Source of the DNA: CAWCVR01 sp963799105
GTDB lineage: Bacteria > Acidobacteriota > Terriglobia > Bryobacterales > Bryobacteraceae
DNA: 64,000 nucleotides
NCBI GenBank assembly: GCA_963799105.1
Contig: CAWCVR010000001.1
Span: forward strand, 248,001-312,000
Reading direction: 5' to 3'
Position numbers and translations under genes: made by a program. How positions within the stretch are numbered: the first letter of the stretch is position 1; each line of letters begins with the position of its first letter. The notes beneath the pieces are model-generated. The model ran no database searches. It was not told the origin of the DNA and saw only the letters and a list, made by a program, of their open reading frames with translations. Below, in pieces: positions 52,464 to 61,297 of this stretch.

Positions 52464-53933
52464 ATGCGAACGTTGTTTCTGAATCCCCCCTCTTTTGAAG
52501 GCTTCGATGGCGGCGCCAGTTCCCGCTGGCCGGCCTCCCGCGAAATCGAGTCCTATTGGTATCCGGTATGGCTTTGCTACCCCGCCGGCATGCTGCCCGA
52601 CAGCAAAGTGCTGGATGCCCCGCCGCACAAAATCTCCATCGCACAAACCGTGGAGACGGCCCGGCAGTTCGAACTGCTGGTGCTCTACACGTCCACTCCC
52701 GGCTTCCACGTCGACGTCAAAATGGCGCAGATGATGAAGGACGCGAACCCCAAGCTCAAAGTGGCTTTTGTGGGCCCGCCCGTCACCATCGATCCGGAGC
52801 AGACGCTGCTGCGCAACAAGGCCATCGACTTCCTGGTGCGCCGCGAGTTCGATTACCAGATCGCCGGCTACGCCCAGGGCAAGCCGATCGAGGACATCCC
52901 CGGCGTCAGCTTCCGTAAGAACGGCAGCGTGATCCACAACCCCGAAGGGCCCGCCATCGAAGACCTGGACGCGCTGCCCTGGGTGACCAAGGTTTACAAG
53001 CGCGACCTGGACATCACGCGCTACAACGTCCCCTTTCTGCTGAACCCGTTCCTTTCGTTCTACACCTCGCGCGGATGCCCGGCGTTGTGCACCTTCTGCC
53101 TGTGGCCCCAGACGCACTCCGGCCACCGCTGGCGCCTGCGCTCGGCCACCGACGTGGCCAATGAAGCGCGCTACGCCCTGGAGCAGTTTCCCAACCTCAA
53201 GGAAATCTTCTTCGACGACGACACCTTCAATTACCGCAAGGAGCGCACCATCGAGCTTTGCAAGCACCTCGCGCCGCTCAAGTTCACCTGGAGCTGCACC
53301 TCGCGCGTCACCACCGACTACGAAACCCTGCGCGCCATGAAGGAGGCCGGCTGCCGGCTGCTGATCGTCGGCTACGAGTCCGGCGACCCGCAGATCCTCA
53401 AGAACATCAAGAAAGGCGCCACCGTCGAGATGGCGGAGCGCTTCACAGCCAACTGCAAGAAGCTCGGCCTGCTGGTGCACGGAGATTACATTATCGGCCT
53501 GCCCGGCGAAACCCGCGAGAGCATCCGCAAGACCGTCGATTTCGCCAAGCGCATGGATACCGATACCATCCAGGTCTCCATCGCGCACCCCTATCCCGGC
53601 ACGGAGTTCTACGAGTACGTCAAGAAGAACAACCTGATCACCATCGATTCCATGACCGACGAGACCGGTCATCAACTCCCCAACATCATCTACCCCGGCC
53701 TGGACCGCGGCGAACTGGTGGAGTGGGTGGAGAAGTTTTACGCCGAGTATTTCTTCCGCCCGCGCGTGGTGTGGCGCATCGTGCGCAAGGCCATATTCAA
53801 CGGCGAAGAGCGGCGCCGCCTGACGAAGGAAGCCCGCGAATACATGGCGCTTCGCTCCAAGCGCAAGAAGTTCGTGGCCGAGCAGAAGTCGGCCGCGAAG
53901 CCGGCGCCGGCCCCCGCCGAGTCGGGCGATTAG
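52464..53933 (+). CDS. hpnJ: Hopanoid biosynthesis radical-SAM protein HpnJ
   Basis: A 489-residue B12-binding-type radical-SAM enzyme. ATG 52464 follows GGAGG. The opening RTLFLNPPSFEGFDGGASSR and the WYPVWLCYPAGMLP stretch match HpnJ; a cobalamin-binding-like domain (about 1-150) precedes the radical-SAM barrel with RGCPALCTFCLWPQ (CxxxCxxC). HpnJ is linked to formation of the cyclitol ether head of composite bacteriohopanetetrol. The two small transporters and hpnI follow on the same strand. Confidence 0.88.
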   Translation: MRTLFLNPPSFEGFDGGASSRWPASREIESYWYPVWLCYPAGMLPDSKVLDAPPHKISIAQTVETARQFELLVLYTSTPGFHVDVKMAQMMKDANPKLKVAFVGPPVTIDPEQTLLRNKAIDFLVRREFDYQIAGYAQGKPIEDIPGVSFRKNGSVIHNPEGPAIEDLDALPWVTKVYKRDLDITRYNVPFLLNPFLSFYTSRGCPALCTFCLWPQTHSGHRWRLRSATDVANEARYALEQFPNLKEIFFDDDTFNYRKERTIELCKHLAPLKFTWSCTSRVTTDYETLRAMKEAGCRLLIVGYESGDPQILKNIKKGATVEMAERFTANCKKLGLLVHGDYIIGLPGETRESIRKTVDFAKRMDTDTIQVSIAHPYPGTEFYEYVKKNNLITIDSMTDETGHQLPNIIYPGLDRGELVEWVEKFYAEYFFRPRVVWRIVRKAIFNGEERRRLTKEAREYMALRSKRKKFVAEQKSAAKPAPAPAESGD

Positions 53934-54012
53934 CCTTGGCGGAACCGGGACAACACGCGGCGGGCGGCATGAACTACTACCTGTCAAATTCTTCGCGCGC
54001 CGCGACGGTCTT

Positions 54013-54051
54013 ATGTGGGGCAGGCTGGCAGCCTGCGGCCCCGCCCCACAT
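54013..54051. repeat. Long hairpin with element-D-like ends
   Basis: Outer arms atgtgggg / ccccacat and an inner palindrome caggctggcagcctg. It is a stand-alone hairpin in the 132-base gap between hpnJ and the first transporter gene, and recalls the gcaggctgccagcctgc unit at 34264-34283. Confidence 0.7.
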
Positions 54052-54065
54052 ATCAGCGCACTCCC

Positions 54066-54479
54066 ATGTCCTCTGAAACCGCGCGTCTGCGAGCCAAGAC
54101 CTGGACCTGCGCCACGGTGGTGGTGCTCTCGAACGTCCTCGGCAACTTCTTTCTGAAGCGCGGCATGCCCGCCGACTTGCCCACGCCGCTGGCTTATATC
54201 GCGGCGCTGTTCCAACCGTGGGCGGCGCTGGGCGTGGTCCTGCTGATAACCTGGATGCTCTCGCGCATGACCTTGCTGAGTTGGGCGGACCTGAGTTACG
54301 TGCTGCCGGTCACCTCCATCGGATACGTGCTGGTGGCGCTCGAGGGCAAGCTGTTTTTGCACGAGGAGATTAGCCTGAAGCGCTGGGCCGGCATCGTGCT
54401 GATCATGGCCGGCGTGGCGCTGGTGGGCAGCGCAACCGCCGTGCAGACGGCCCGCCGGGGCGAGGAGCCGGCGCGGTGA
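54066..54479 (+). CDS. Small four-helix DMT/SMR-type transporter subunit (first of a pair)
   Basis: 137 residues, about four membrane helices (TWTCATVVVLSNVLGNFFLK, PWAALGVVLLITWMLSRM, LSYVLPVTSIGYVLVAL, WAGIVLIMAGVALVGS). The helix-4 motif and length fit EmrE/ArnE-like proteins. It overlaps the second small transporter gene (stop at 54479, next start 54476), a pairing like that of ArnE-ArnF, which flips a lipid-linked sugar. In this locus, flipping a glycosylated hopanoid is a natural idea but unproven. Confidence 0.75.
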   Translation: MSSETARLRAKTWTCATVVVLSNVLGNFFLKRGMPADLPTPLAYIAALFQPWAALGVVLLITWMLSRMTLLSWADLSYVLPVTSIGYVLVALEGKLFLHEEISLKRWAGIVLIMAGVALVGSATAVQTARRGEEPAR

Positions 54480-54838
54480 AACTGCTGCTGCTCGCGATCA
54501 TCGTGGCGGCCACGGCGGCGGGCGAGGTCCTGGCCGCCATGGGTATGCGGCGGCACGGCGAGATCCGCGACTTCCGCCCCGGAGCCCTACGCCGCGCCGC
54601 GAGCGTCCTGACGCGCAACCGCTTCGTCATCGGATACGTCGCCGCCATGGCCGTCTCGTTCTTCGCCTTCATGCGGCTGCTGACCATTTCCAATCTGAGC
54701 TACGCCGTGCCCGTCACCGCCGTCACTTACGCGCTGGAAACCGTAATGGCCAAGTATGTTTTAAAGGAACACGTCAACTGGCTGCGCTGGGCGGGCGCCG
54801 CGCTGGTGATCTGCGGCGTGGCGCTGGTATCCCTGTGA
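54476..54838 (+). CDS. Small four-helix DMT/SMR-type transporter subunit (second of a pair)
   Basis: 120 residues from a GTG that overlaps the upstream stop (GTGA). Four helices: LLLLAIIVAATAAGEVLAAM, VIGYVAAMAVSFFAFMRLL, LSYAVPVTAVTYALETVM, WAGAALVICGVALVSL. The Glu in helix 1 (AAGEVL) recalls the proton-coupling Glu of EmrE. It also overlaps hpnI by 4 bases, so all three genes are translationally coupled. Likely heterodimer partner of the first subunit. Confidence 0.75.
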   Translation: MKLLLLAIIVAATAAGEVLAAMGMRRHGEIRDFRPGALRRAASVLTRNRFVIGYVAAMAVSFFAFMRLLTISNLSYAVPVTAVTYALETVMAKYVLKEHVNWLRWAGAALVICGVALVSL

Positions 54839-55944
54839 TCTGGCTGGCGGCGCCGGCGCTGGCCGCGGCGGCCTACTACCTGCTCGCTATCATTGCCGCC
54901 GCCCGGTGGCGCGGCGTCTCGGGCGCCGCGGCGCAACCGGCGGACCCGCCGCCCGTATCCATCCTCAAGCCGGTGCGCGGCCGCGACCCGCGGTTCTACG
55001 AAGCTATCCGCTCCCACGCCGAACAGGACTACCCGGAATTCGAAATGCTCTTCGGCGTGGTGGACCCGCGCGACCCGGCCATCGAGGATATCAAGCACCT
55101 GCGCCGCGAGTTTCCCGAGCGGCGCATATCCCTGCACGTGGTCCCGACCGCCGCGCCCAACGCCAAGGCCGGCGTGCTGGCGGAGTTGACGCGGCATGCC
55201 CGCTTCCCCGTACTGCTGGTCAACGACAGTGACATCCGCGTCGGGCCCGGGTACCTGCGCGCGGTGACGGCACCGCTGGCCGGCGCGAAGGTGGGTCTGG
55301 TCACGTGCCTCTACCGGGCGCGTGCGGACTCCTGGCCGTCGCGCGCCGAAGCCCTGGGGATCGCCACCGAATTCGCTCCCAGCGTGCTGGTGGCGCGAAT
55401 GCTGGGCCAGGCGGAATTCGCCCTGGGCTCGACTATGGTCTTCCGCGCCGAGGTGCTGCGCGAGGCCGGCGGCTTCGAAGCCATCGCCGAGTACCTGGCC
55501 GACGATTACCAACTCGGCTGCCACATCCACCGCCGCGGCTACCGCATCGTGTTTGCGCCCGAGATTGTCGAGACGGACCTGGGCGGCGAATCCTGGGCGC
55601 AAACCTGGAAGCACCAGGTGCGATGGTCGCGCACCATCCGCGTTTCCCGGCCGCAGGGATACTACGGTTACGTGGTGACGCACGCCACCCTGTGGGCGCT
55701 GGTGGCCTTCGCCGCGGGCCAGTGGTGGGCGGGCGCGGCGGCGCTGGGATTGCGCCTGGTTGCGGGAGTGTGGACCGGCGCAGGCATCCTGAAGGACCGC
55801 CGCGTGCTGGCGGACGCGTGGCTTATTCCGCTGCGCGATCTTTTCGGCTTCGCCGTGTGGCTGGCCGGATCGGTGGGTAAGACCGTGGAATGGCGCGGCG
55901 AGACGCTGCGGCTGTCGGCGGATGGGAAAATCCGGCGGGCGTGA
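54835..55944 (+). CDS. hpnI: Hopanoid biosynthesis glycosyltransferase HpnI
   Basis: A 369-residue GT21-type (ceramide-glucosyltransferase-like) enzyme with an N-terminal and C-terminal membrane helices. Motifs: VSILKPVRGRDPRFYEAIRS, LLVNDSDIRVGPGYL (the D(x)D-type site), GSTMVFRAEVLREAGGF, YLADDYQLG and the C-terminal HQVRWSRTIRVSRP (Q/RxxRW). HpnI adds N-acetylglucosamine to bacteriohopanetetrol before HpnK and HpnJ act; HpnK is not in this window. GTG start overlaps the upstream stop. Confidence 0.88.
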   Translation: MIWLAAPALAAAAYYLLAIIAAARWRGVSGAAAQPADPPPVSILKPVRGRDPRFYEAIRSHAEQDYPEFEMLFGVVDPRDPAIEDIKHLRREFPERRISLHVVPTAAPNAKAGVLAELTRHARFPVLLVNDSDIRVGPGYLRAVTAPLAGAKVGLVTCLYRARADSWPSRAEALGIATEFAPSVLVARMLGQAEFALGSTMVFRAEVLREAGGFEAIAEYLADDYQLGCHIHRRGYRIVFAPEIVETDLGGESWAQTWKHQVRWSRTIRVSRPQGYYGYVVTHATLWALVAFAAGQWWAGAAALGLRLVAGVWTGAGILKDRRVLADAWLIPLRDLFGFAVWLAGSVGKTVEWRGETLRLSADGKIRRA

Positions 55945-56286
55945 GCGGGACCGCGAGCGGGGCGGCTCGCAGACGAGTCGCCGGCCGGAAGGCATCTCGG
56001 ACACTGCGGCCCCCTCGGCTGCACTTCCGCGGTTTTGGCGTTATGCGTCAACTTGACGCTCAAACAGTCAGCGGCCCAGCAGACAACGCGGAACAATGGG
56101 AGGTTGCTGGGCGGTCAGCGACTTGGGTTGATTCACGTCCCGAACGCCTTCGCACCAGAACATCGTTTGGCCGCAGGGCAAAATCACTGCGCTTCACAGT
56201 GGTTAGTCTGTTTGCCGCACTAGAGTGGCCAGTGTGTGGAGTTTTTCGACTAGACAATCCTGTCCTCCGTGGCGTCTATCTATTGA
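55945..56286. other. Intergenic, no recognised gene
   Basis: 342 bases between hpnI and the broken TPR gene. GC drops toward the end and several short frames exist but none has a family signature. No terminator hairpin is obvious. Confidence 0.5.
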
Positions 56287-57415
56287 ATGACTCGTATACT
56301 GCTGTTCGTAGTCCTTCTCTCGTCCCGCGCGTTCCCTCAGATTGCCGGATCCGGCCAGCCTTGGGACAGGCTCTTCATACAATCATGGATCGCCCAAAAA
56401 AACGGGGAGCTTTCAAAGGCGCGAAGTCTCACGGAAGAAGGCTGGACCCTGGTGAAGGCCGCCGGTCCCTCCGCGTTCGGATATGCAGACGGAGTCGAGC
56501 AAGCGTATGCAACTTATGTCGCCGTCGCGGGACCGTTGCCGGCGTCGCGATTCTATTCGGAAGCGCTCAAGGCGACAGAATCGCCGGGCTTTCTCCTGGT
56601 CCGTTTGCAGATCCTCATCCACAAGGCCTTTCGCTATTCTCACCACGAGGAAGTTGAGGCCAATTCTGCATACGAAGAGGCATTGGCGCTCATTCAATCG
56701 ATGCAGACTCCTCCCGGCTATTTCGCGCAACTGCTCGGCGATTTCGCCGAACTAAAAGGCAGAATGGGCGATCCGGAAAGCGCCGGAAAACTGCTCGCGC
56801 GCGCTGCGTCGGCGCCCTCCTATGCGCCGATCCCCTATCCGCGATTCGGGATGCGGGATGTCCCGACCGACCAAATCTCCGGCTACAATCCTGACGTCAT
56901 AGCACTGGCAGATGAAGTCAGTTCGACTTCTTCGCGAACGGCAGTATGAACGCGCCCGCGTCACCGCCGATCTGGCATTCGCGGTCATTGATGCGCTCCC
57001 CGGAAGGGAACGAGGCCCGGAAGACGAATATTATGAGCGTATTGCCTCCGGCTACAGCGCCAGCGGCCACAAAAGCGATGCAATCGCGGTCTATGAGCGC
57101 GAAATCGCGGCATCGGAGCAACTCAGTGGACCGGAAAGCCCCGCCGTTGCCCGCACTCTTGAACGAGTAGCCTGGCGATACATCAACGACCTGCGAATGC
57201 TTGGGCCCGCTCGCGAGCTGGTCGAGCGAGCCGCCCGGATCGTCTCAGTCTCCGATGGTGAAACTTCCGACGCGATGTCATTTATCGAAGACACCAGGTT
57301 GCGCCTCGCCCAGCTCGAAGGCAACTCGGACGCTGTCGCGGAACTGAAGGCCAAGATACGAGGGATATGGGTCGCAGTCCACGGCGCCAATACGAAACCC
57401 CTTGTGGTGAATTGA
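56287..57415 (+). pseudogene. Frameshifted exported TPR-like protein
   Basis: The first frame (ATG 56287, Sec signal ILLFVVLLSSRAFPQ) gives helical repeats (RLFIQSWIAQKNGELSKARS, FRYSHHEEVEANSAYEEALA, GDFAELKGRMGDPESAGKLL) and breaks near 56908-56911. The next frame continues from MKSVRLLRERQYERARVTAD through YEREIAASEQLSGPE to the stop at 57415. Deleting one base joins them into about 375 residues of TPR-like helices. Function unknown. It follows the hopanoid locus by 342 bases but is probably unrelated. Confidence 0.65.
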
Positions 57416-57565
57416 TCGCCGCCCCGCCTGATTGCCGCTGACGGTCTCGTAGCGTTCGGCGGCGGGCAGATGGCAGCATCGTCCCCACGCCATGCGCTTG
57501 AGCCCGCACCCTGACATGGCCGAAAGCTGGAATACGGGGATTTGGCCGTGTGCGCATAATGAAGT

Positions 57566-57818
57566 GTGGGCGAACGCGTTCCCGCTCTAGTATTGCGGGG
57601 CTCATCGGATGCTGGCATCCGATTCCACGACCTCCGCGCGCTTCTCCGGCGGCTCGACTTCGCGGAGCGGATCAAGGGCAGCCACCATATCTTCCCACTA
57701 GCAAGGTGTTGACGAGATTCTCAACCTCCAGCCGAGGGGCTCTATGGCGAAACCGTACCAGGTCAAACAAGTACGCAGACTGTTGGGTCAATATATGCTG
57801 GCGGAAGAGGGGCAATGA
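57566..57818 (+). pseudogene. HicA-like toxin, frameshifted
   Basis: First frame (GTG 57566): GERVPALVLRGSSDAGIRFH, DLRALLRRLDFAERIKGSHH with the HicA catalytic His motif GSHHIF, then off frame. After about 57690-57707 the next frame reads VDEILNLQPRGSMAKPYQVK and QVRRLLGQYML to the stop at 57816-57818. Both parts match the long HicA family (dsRNA-binding mRNA interferase). The stop overlaps the HicB start (ATGA). As sequenced the toxin is inactive. Confidence 0.75.
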
Positions 57819-58024
57819 CGAAGTACGAGATCATCCTGTATTGGAGCGGCGAAGATGATGCGTTCATCGCCGAAGTGCCGGAGTTGGCCGGCCGCGCGGC
57901 AGATGGCGCTACCCGCCAGGAGGCGCTCGCCAACGTAGAGGTGGTCATCGCCGAATGGTTGGAAACGGCCCGGGAGCTTGGGCGCTCCATCCCGCATCCC
58001 AAGGGCCGGCTTTTGTTTGCGTGA
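57815..58024 (+). CDS. hicB: HicB-family antitoxin
   Basis: 69 residues: KYEIILYWSGEDDAFIAEVP, ELAGRAADGATRQEALANVE, VVIAEWLETARELGRSIP. This is the degraded RNase-H-like fold of HicB that neutralises HicA; the usual C-terminal DNA-binding part is absent, so it is a short HicB. The start overlaps the HicA stop (ATGA). Confidence 0.88.
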   Translation: MTKYEIILYWSGEDDAFIAEVPELAGRAADGATRQEALANVEVVIAEWLETARELGRSIPHPKGRLLFA

Positions 58025-58125
58025 GGAGCGTCGGGTCCGCCACTTGGACGTTGCGCCCCCCCACCCGCGGAACTGCCGCGCGGCGGGGCGCCCGGGAATC
58101 CTCGCTCCGGGGGAGTATCCGCCCG

Positions 58126-58376
58126 GTGAGGGCTGAGTCCTTGAGTGAGGTCGGGGCAGTGTTCTGCTCCTATTTGGCCCCGAGCGGACGCCGCCGCAGC
58201 TTCTTTTCCAAGGCGGTCCTGCATTACATCGAGAGCCAGGGCCGTCGGAGCCTCAGGGAACGGCTCAAGGCCGGCTACCAAGCCAATTCCGCTGAGAGCC
58301 TCCGCATGGCGCTGGAGTGGTTTCCGATCGAGGGTAGGCATGGCAAAGATCTCACGGCACCAGCACAGGCAAGTAG
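58126..58376 (+). pseudogene. Antitoxin of the second MazEF-like pair, frameshifted at its end
   Basis: From GTG 58126: SLSEVGAVFCSYLAPSGRRR, SFFSKAVLHYIESQGRRSLR and ESLRMALEWFPIEG. At about 58332-58337 one base seems to be missing; in the next frame the protein would end as AWQRSHGTSTGK with a TAG at 58374-58376, the expected place next to the toxin start. As sequenced the frame runs on to 58725 over the toxin gene. The EWFPIE(E)EAW end is typical for the family. Confidence 0.6.
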
Positions 58377-58732
58377 TAAGCAGCCTGAGGCGGGGCGACG
58401 TCTGCCTGGTATCGATCAACCCCGCCGTCGGACACGGAATCCGGAAGACCCGTCCCGCACTGGTCATCCAGAACGACGTGGGCAACCAGTTCAGTCCGCT
58501 GACCATCGTTGCGGCAATCGCCTCGAAGGTGTCGCCGGAACCGTTTCCCGTGGAAGTCGTGGTCGATCCGAGCCGGAACAACGGGCTGTCGGTGCGGTCG
58601 GCCATCCGGCTCGACCAGGTCCGGACCATCGGCCGGAGCCGCGTGCTCAAGCGTCTCGGCGCGATCAACGCCGTCTCCATGCGGAAGGTGGACGAGGCCA
58701 TCAAGATCAGCCTCGGACTGATTGAGATCTAG
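58340..58732 (+). CDS. MazF/PemK-like toxin (intact)
   Basis: 130 residues. Landmarks: LRRGDVCLVSINPAVGHGIR, KTRPALVIQNDVGNQFSP, AIRLDQVRTIGRSRVLKRLG, DEAIKISLGLIEI. This is a complete MazF endoribonuclease fold including the RxxRPxLVIQND strand. ATG 58340 starts inside the antitoxin; the first 20 residues are extra relative to the family and the true start may be internal. It is the only intact toxin of the window, with a damaged antitoxin. Confidence 0.83.
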   Translation: MAKISRHQHRQVVSSLRRGDVCLVSINPAVGHGIRKTRPALVIQNDVGNQFSPLTIVAAIASKVSPEPFPVEVVVDPSRNNGLSVRSAIRLDQVRTIGRSRVLKRLGAINAVSMRKVDEAIKISLGLIEI

Positions 58733-58937
58733 CGGCCTGTCCGCGTATGGGCTGACGGTGAGCGCAAGAGCGCGACCAGGGGGTCGCGCGCGGACGAGGG
58801 CGTAGCCAAAGGATCGCGGAGTATTCCACCGGAACTTCTGATATACTCTTGGCGCGGCGCCCCCGGCTCGAAGTGTAGCCAGGCGCCGGCTTCATAATAT
58901 CCATAGGTAGGGTACTTCATTCCTTGGGGGTTCATTC

Positions 58938-60014
58938 ATGCTCGACATTATTCTGATCCGTGGAGTCTTCATTCTGGTTCTTGGGGCTGCGGGATACCAT
59001 TTGAAGCCGTTCGACCAGCCGAACTGGGTAGCGGGCCTGGGCGGGGCGGTTCTGGGCGGAATCATCGTCCTTTTTGAGGTACGGCTGGAACACGTCACCC
59101 TGAAGCGCCTGATCGGCGCGGCCTTCGGGAGCGTGCTCGGCATCGTCGGGGCGTACCTGATGTCCCTGATTCTCGACAAGGCCGGGGCCGATAAATTCCT
59201 GCAGGTCTGCCTGCTGCTGTGGATGACCTACATCGGGCTGGTGGTGGGCGCCAAGAAGGGCGACATGCTCAACCTGGCTGCCTTGGGCCTATTTGGCGGC
59301 GAGAAATCCTCGAAGAGAACCTTCAAGATTCTGGATACCAGCGTGATCATCGACGGCCGCATCGCCGATATCGCGGAAACCGGGTTCCTGGACGGCGTGC
59401 TGGTGATACCGCAGTTCGTGTTGCGGGAACTGCAACTGGTGGCCGACTCGGCCGACTCCATGAAGCGCAACCGCGGCCGCCGCGGGCTGGACATCCTGGC
59501 GCGCGTGCAGAAAATGGCGCACCTCAGCGTGCAGATCGTGGAAGAAGACTTCCCCCAGGTCCGCGACGTGGACATGAAGCTCATCGAACTGGCCAAGGTG
59601 TTCGACTGCAAGATCGTCACCAACGATTTCAACCTGAACAAGGTGGCCCAGTTGCACGGCGTCGATGTTCTGAACATCAACGAGCTGGCCAATTCGCTCA
59701 AGCCCATCGTTCTGCCCGGGGAAACCATGCGCGTGTTCATCCTTAAGGAGGGCAAGGAGCACAACCAGGGGGTGGCTTATCTGGACGATGGCACCATGGT
59801 GGTGGTGGACAACGCCAAGAGGATGATCTCCAAGACCATCGATATCTCCGTGACCAGCGTCTTGCAGACCACCGCCGGCAAAATGATTTTCGGCAAGCAC
59901 GACGAGCGCCCGCACAGCGTGGGCGCGCCCGACCGGCACGAGAAGCCGGCGCGGAGGAACGATGCGCTGCCCGTGTCCACCGCCGGACCGGAAAAATCCA
60001 CGATAGAATCGTAG
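58938..60014 (+). CDS. YacL-type membrane PIN/TRAM-domain protein
   Basis: A 358-residue protein: four membrane helices (about 1-115), a PIN nuclease-like domain (FKILDTSVIIDGRIADI, VIPQFVLRELQLVADS, VTNDFNLNKVAQLHGV with the acidic residues) and a TRAM domain (VLPGETMRVFILKEG, DGTMVVVDNAKRMI). The YacL family lies next to ispD in many bacteria, as here (5-base gap). It is thought to act on RNA at the membrane. ATG 58938 follows GGGGGTTC. Confidence 0.88.
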   Translation: MLDIILIRGVFILVLGAAGYHLKPFDQPNWVAGLGGAVLGGIIVLFEVRLEHVTLKRLIGAAFGSVLGIVGAYLMSLILDKAGADKFLQVCLLLWMTYIGLVVGAKKGDMLNLAALGLFGGEKSSKRTFKILDTSVIIDGRIADIAETGFLDGVLVIPQFVLRELQLVADSADSMKRNRGRRGLDILARVQKMAHLSVQIVEEDFPQVRDVDMKLIELAKVFDCKIVTNDFNLNKVAQLHGVDVLNINELANSLKPIVLPGETMRVFILKEGKEHNQGVAYLDDGTMVVVDNAKRMISKTIDISVTSVLQTTAGKMIFGKHDERPHSVGAPDRHEKPARRNDALPVSTAGPEKSTIES

Positions 60015-60019
60015 AACCG

Positions 60020-60757
60020 ATGAAAGTTGCCGTCATACTGCCCGCCGCGGGCCTCGGAACTCGTATGGGCCGCGGCTCGGCCGAGAAAACCGGAACCAGC
60101 CGGAAGCAGTTCATGCTGCTGGAGGGTTCTCCCATCCTGGTGCATACGGTCCGCAAGTTCCTTGCCTCGGAGCACGTGACCGAGATCGTGGTAGCCGTGC
60201 GGCGCGAAGACATGGAGTGGGTGGATCGCGTGCTGACGCAGGAGTTTCCCGGGAGACGGGTGCGCGTGGTGGAAGGCGGCAACAGCCGGCAGCAGTCGGT
60301 GGAGAACGCCCTGGCCGCGCTCGACCCGGCCACCGAACTGGTAGCGGTGCACGACGCGGTGCGGCCATTCATCGACGCGGAGACCATTCACAAGGTCTTC
60401 CAGGAAGCAGCCGTTACCGGCGCCGCCATCGTGGGCGTGCCGGTGGTGGACACGGTGAAGCAGGTGACCCGGGGCACCGGCGCCGTGCGCATCCGCGGCA
60501 CTCTGCAGCGCGAGAAACTGGTGCTGGCCCAGACTCCGCAGGTGTTCCGCTACGACCTGCTGCGGCGGGCCTTCGACCTGGCCCGGCAGGACGGGTTCTT
60601 CGGCACCGACGAGGCCAGCCTGGTGGAGCGCCTGGACGACGCCGAAATCAGCGTGGTGCTGGGCAGCGACCGCAACATCAAGATCACCAAGCCGGCCGAC
60701 ATGGACCTGGCGCACCTGTTCTTCCGCGAGGACCTGGCCAAGGATACCAGGCCTTGA
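60020..60757 (+). CDS. ispD: 2-C-methyl-D-erythritol 4-phosphate cytidylyltransferase
   Basis: A 245-residue enzyme of the non-mevalonate isoprenoid pathway that joins CTP and MEP. The nucleotide-binding PAAGLGTRMG is at residues 8-17, followed by RKQFMLLEGSPIL, VVEGGNSRQQSVENAL and VAVHDAVRPFI. This pathway also supplies the hopanoid precursors. It overlaps ispF by TTGA. Confidence 0.95.
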   Translation: MKVAVILPAAGLGTRMGRGSAEKTGTSRKQFMLLEGSPILVHTVRKFLASEHVTEIVVAVRREDMEWVDRVLTQEFPGRRVRVVEGGNSRQQSVENALAALDPATELVAVHDAVRPFIDAETIHKVFQEAAVTGAAIVGVPVVDTVKQVTRGTGAVRIRGTLQREKLVLAQTPQVFRYDLLRRAFDLARQDGFFGTDEASLVERLDDAEISVVLGSDRNIKITKPADMDLAHLFFREDLAKDTRP

Positions 60758-61251
60758 GCGGCGCGCGGCGCGGCGAAATCCGCACAGGGCTGGGATGGGA
60801 CGTGCATCGCCTGGCGGCGGGCCGGCCGTTGATTCTGGCGGGAGTGCGCGTGCCCAGCGAAGCCGGACTGGATGGCCATTCCGACGCCGATGTGCTGGCC
60901 CACGCCATCACCGACGCCATTCTGGGGGCAGCGGCGCTGGGCGACATCGGAATGCACTTCCCCGACACCGACCCGCAATGGAAGGGCTGCGCCAGTCTGG
61001 AGTTCCTGCGCCACGCCAAGGCGCTGATGGAAGAGGCCGGCTTCCGTCTGGTCAACGTGGATTCCACCGTCGTCCTCGAACGGCCCAAGCTGAAAGACTA
61101 TCGGCAGGCCATCCGGGAGAAACTCGCCGGGACTCTGGGCCTCTCACTCGACCGCGTTTCGGTGAAGTTCAAGACGGCCGAGAAACTGGGACCCGTGGGT
61201 GAAGGCCGTTCGGCGGAGGCGCAGGCGATCGTGACGCTGGAAGCCCGTTAA
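60754..61251 (+). CDS. ispF: 2-C-methyl-D-erythritol 2,4-cyclodiphosphate synthase
   Basis: 165 residues. TTG 60754 overlaps the ispD stop. Motifs: GLGWDVHRLAAGRPLILAGV (zinc Asp and His), LDGHSDADVLAHAITDAILG, IGMHFPDTDPQW, and FKTAEKLGPVGEGRSAEAQA at the end. It makes MEcPP from CDP-ME2P. The usual YacL-ispD-ispF order holds. Confidence 0.95.
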   Translation: MSGARRGEIRTGLGWDVHRLAAGRPLILAGVRVPSEAGLDGHSDADVLAHAITDAILGAAALGDIGMHFPDTDPQWKGCASLEFLRHAKALMEEAGFRLVNVDSTVVLERPKLKDYRQAIREKLAGTLGLSLDRVSVKFKTAEKLGPVGEGRSAEAQAIVTLEAR

Positions 61252-61297
61252 ACCGGGCAGGCAAAACGCCGCCGGGCGTCGCGAGTGCGGCGCCGCC

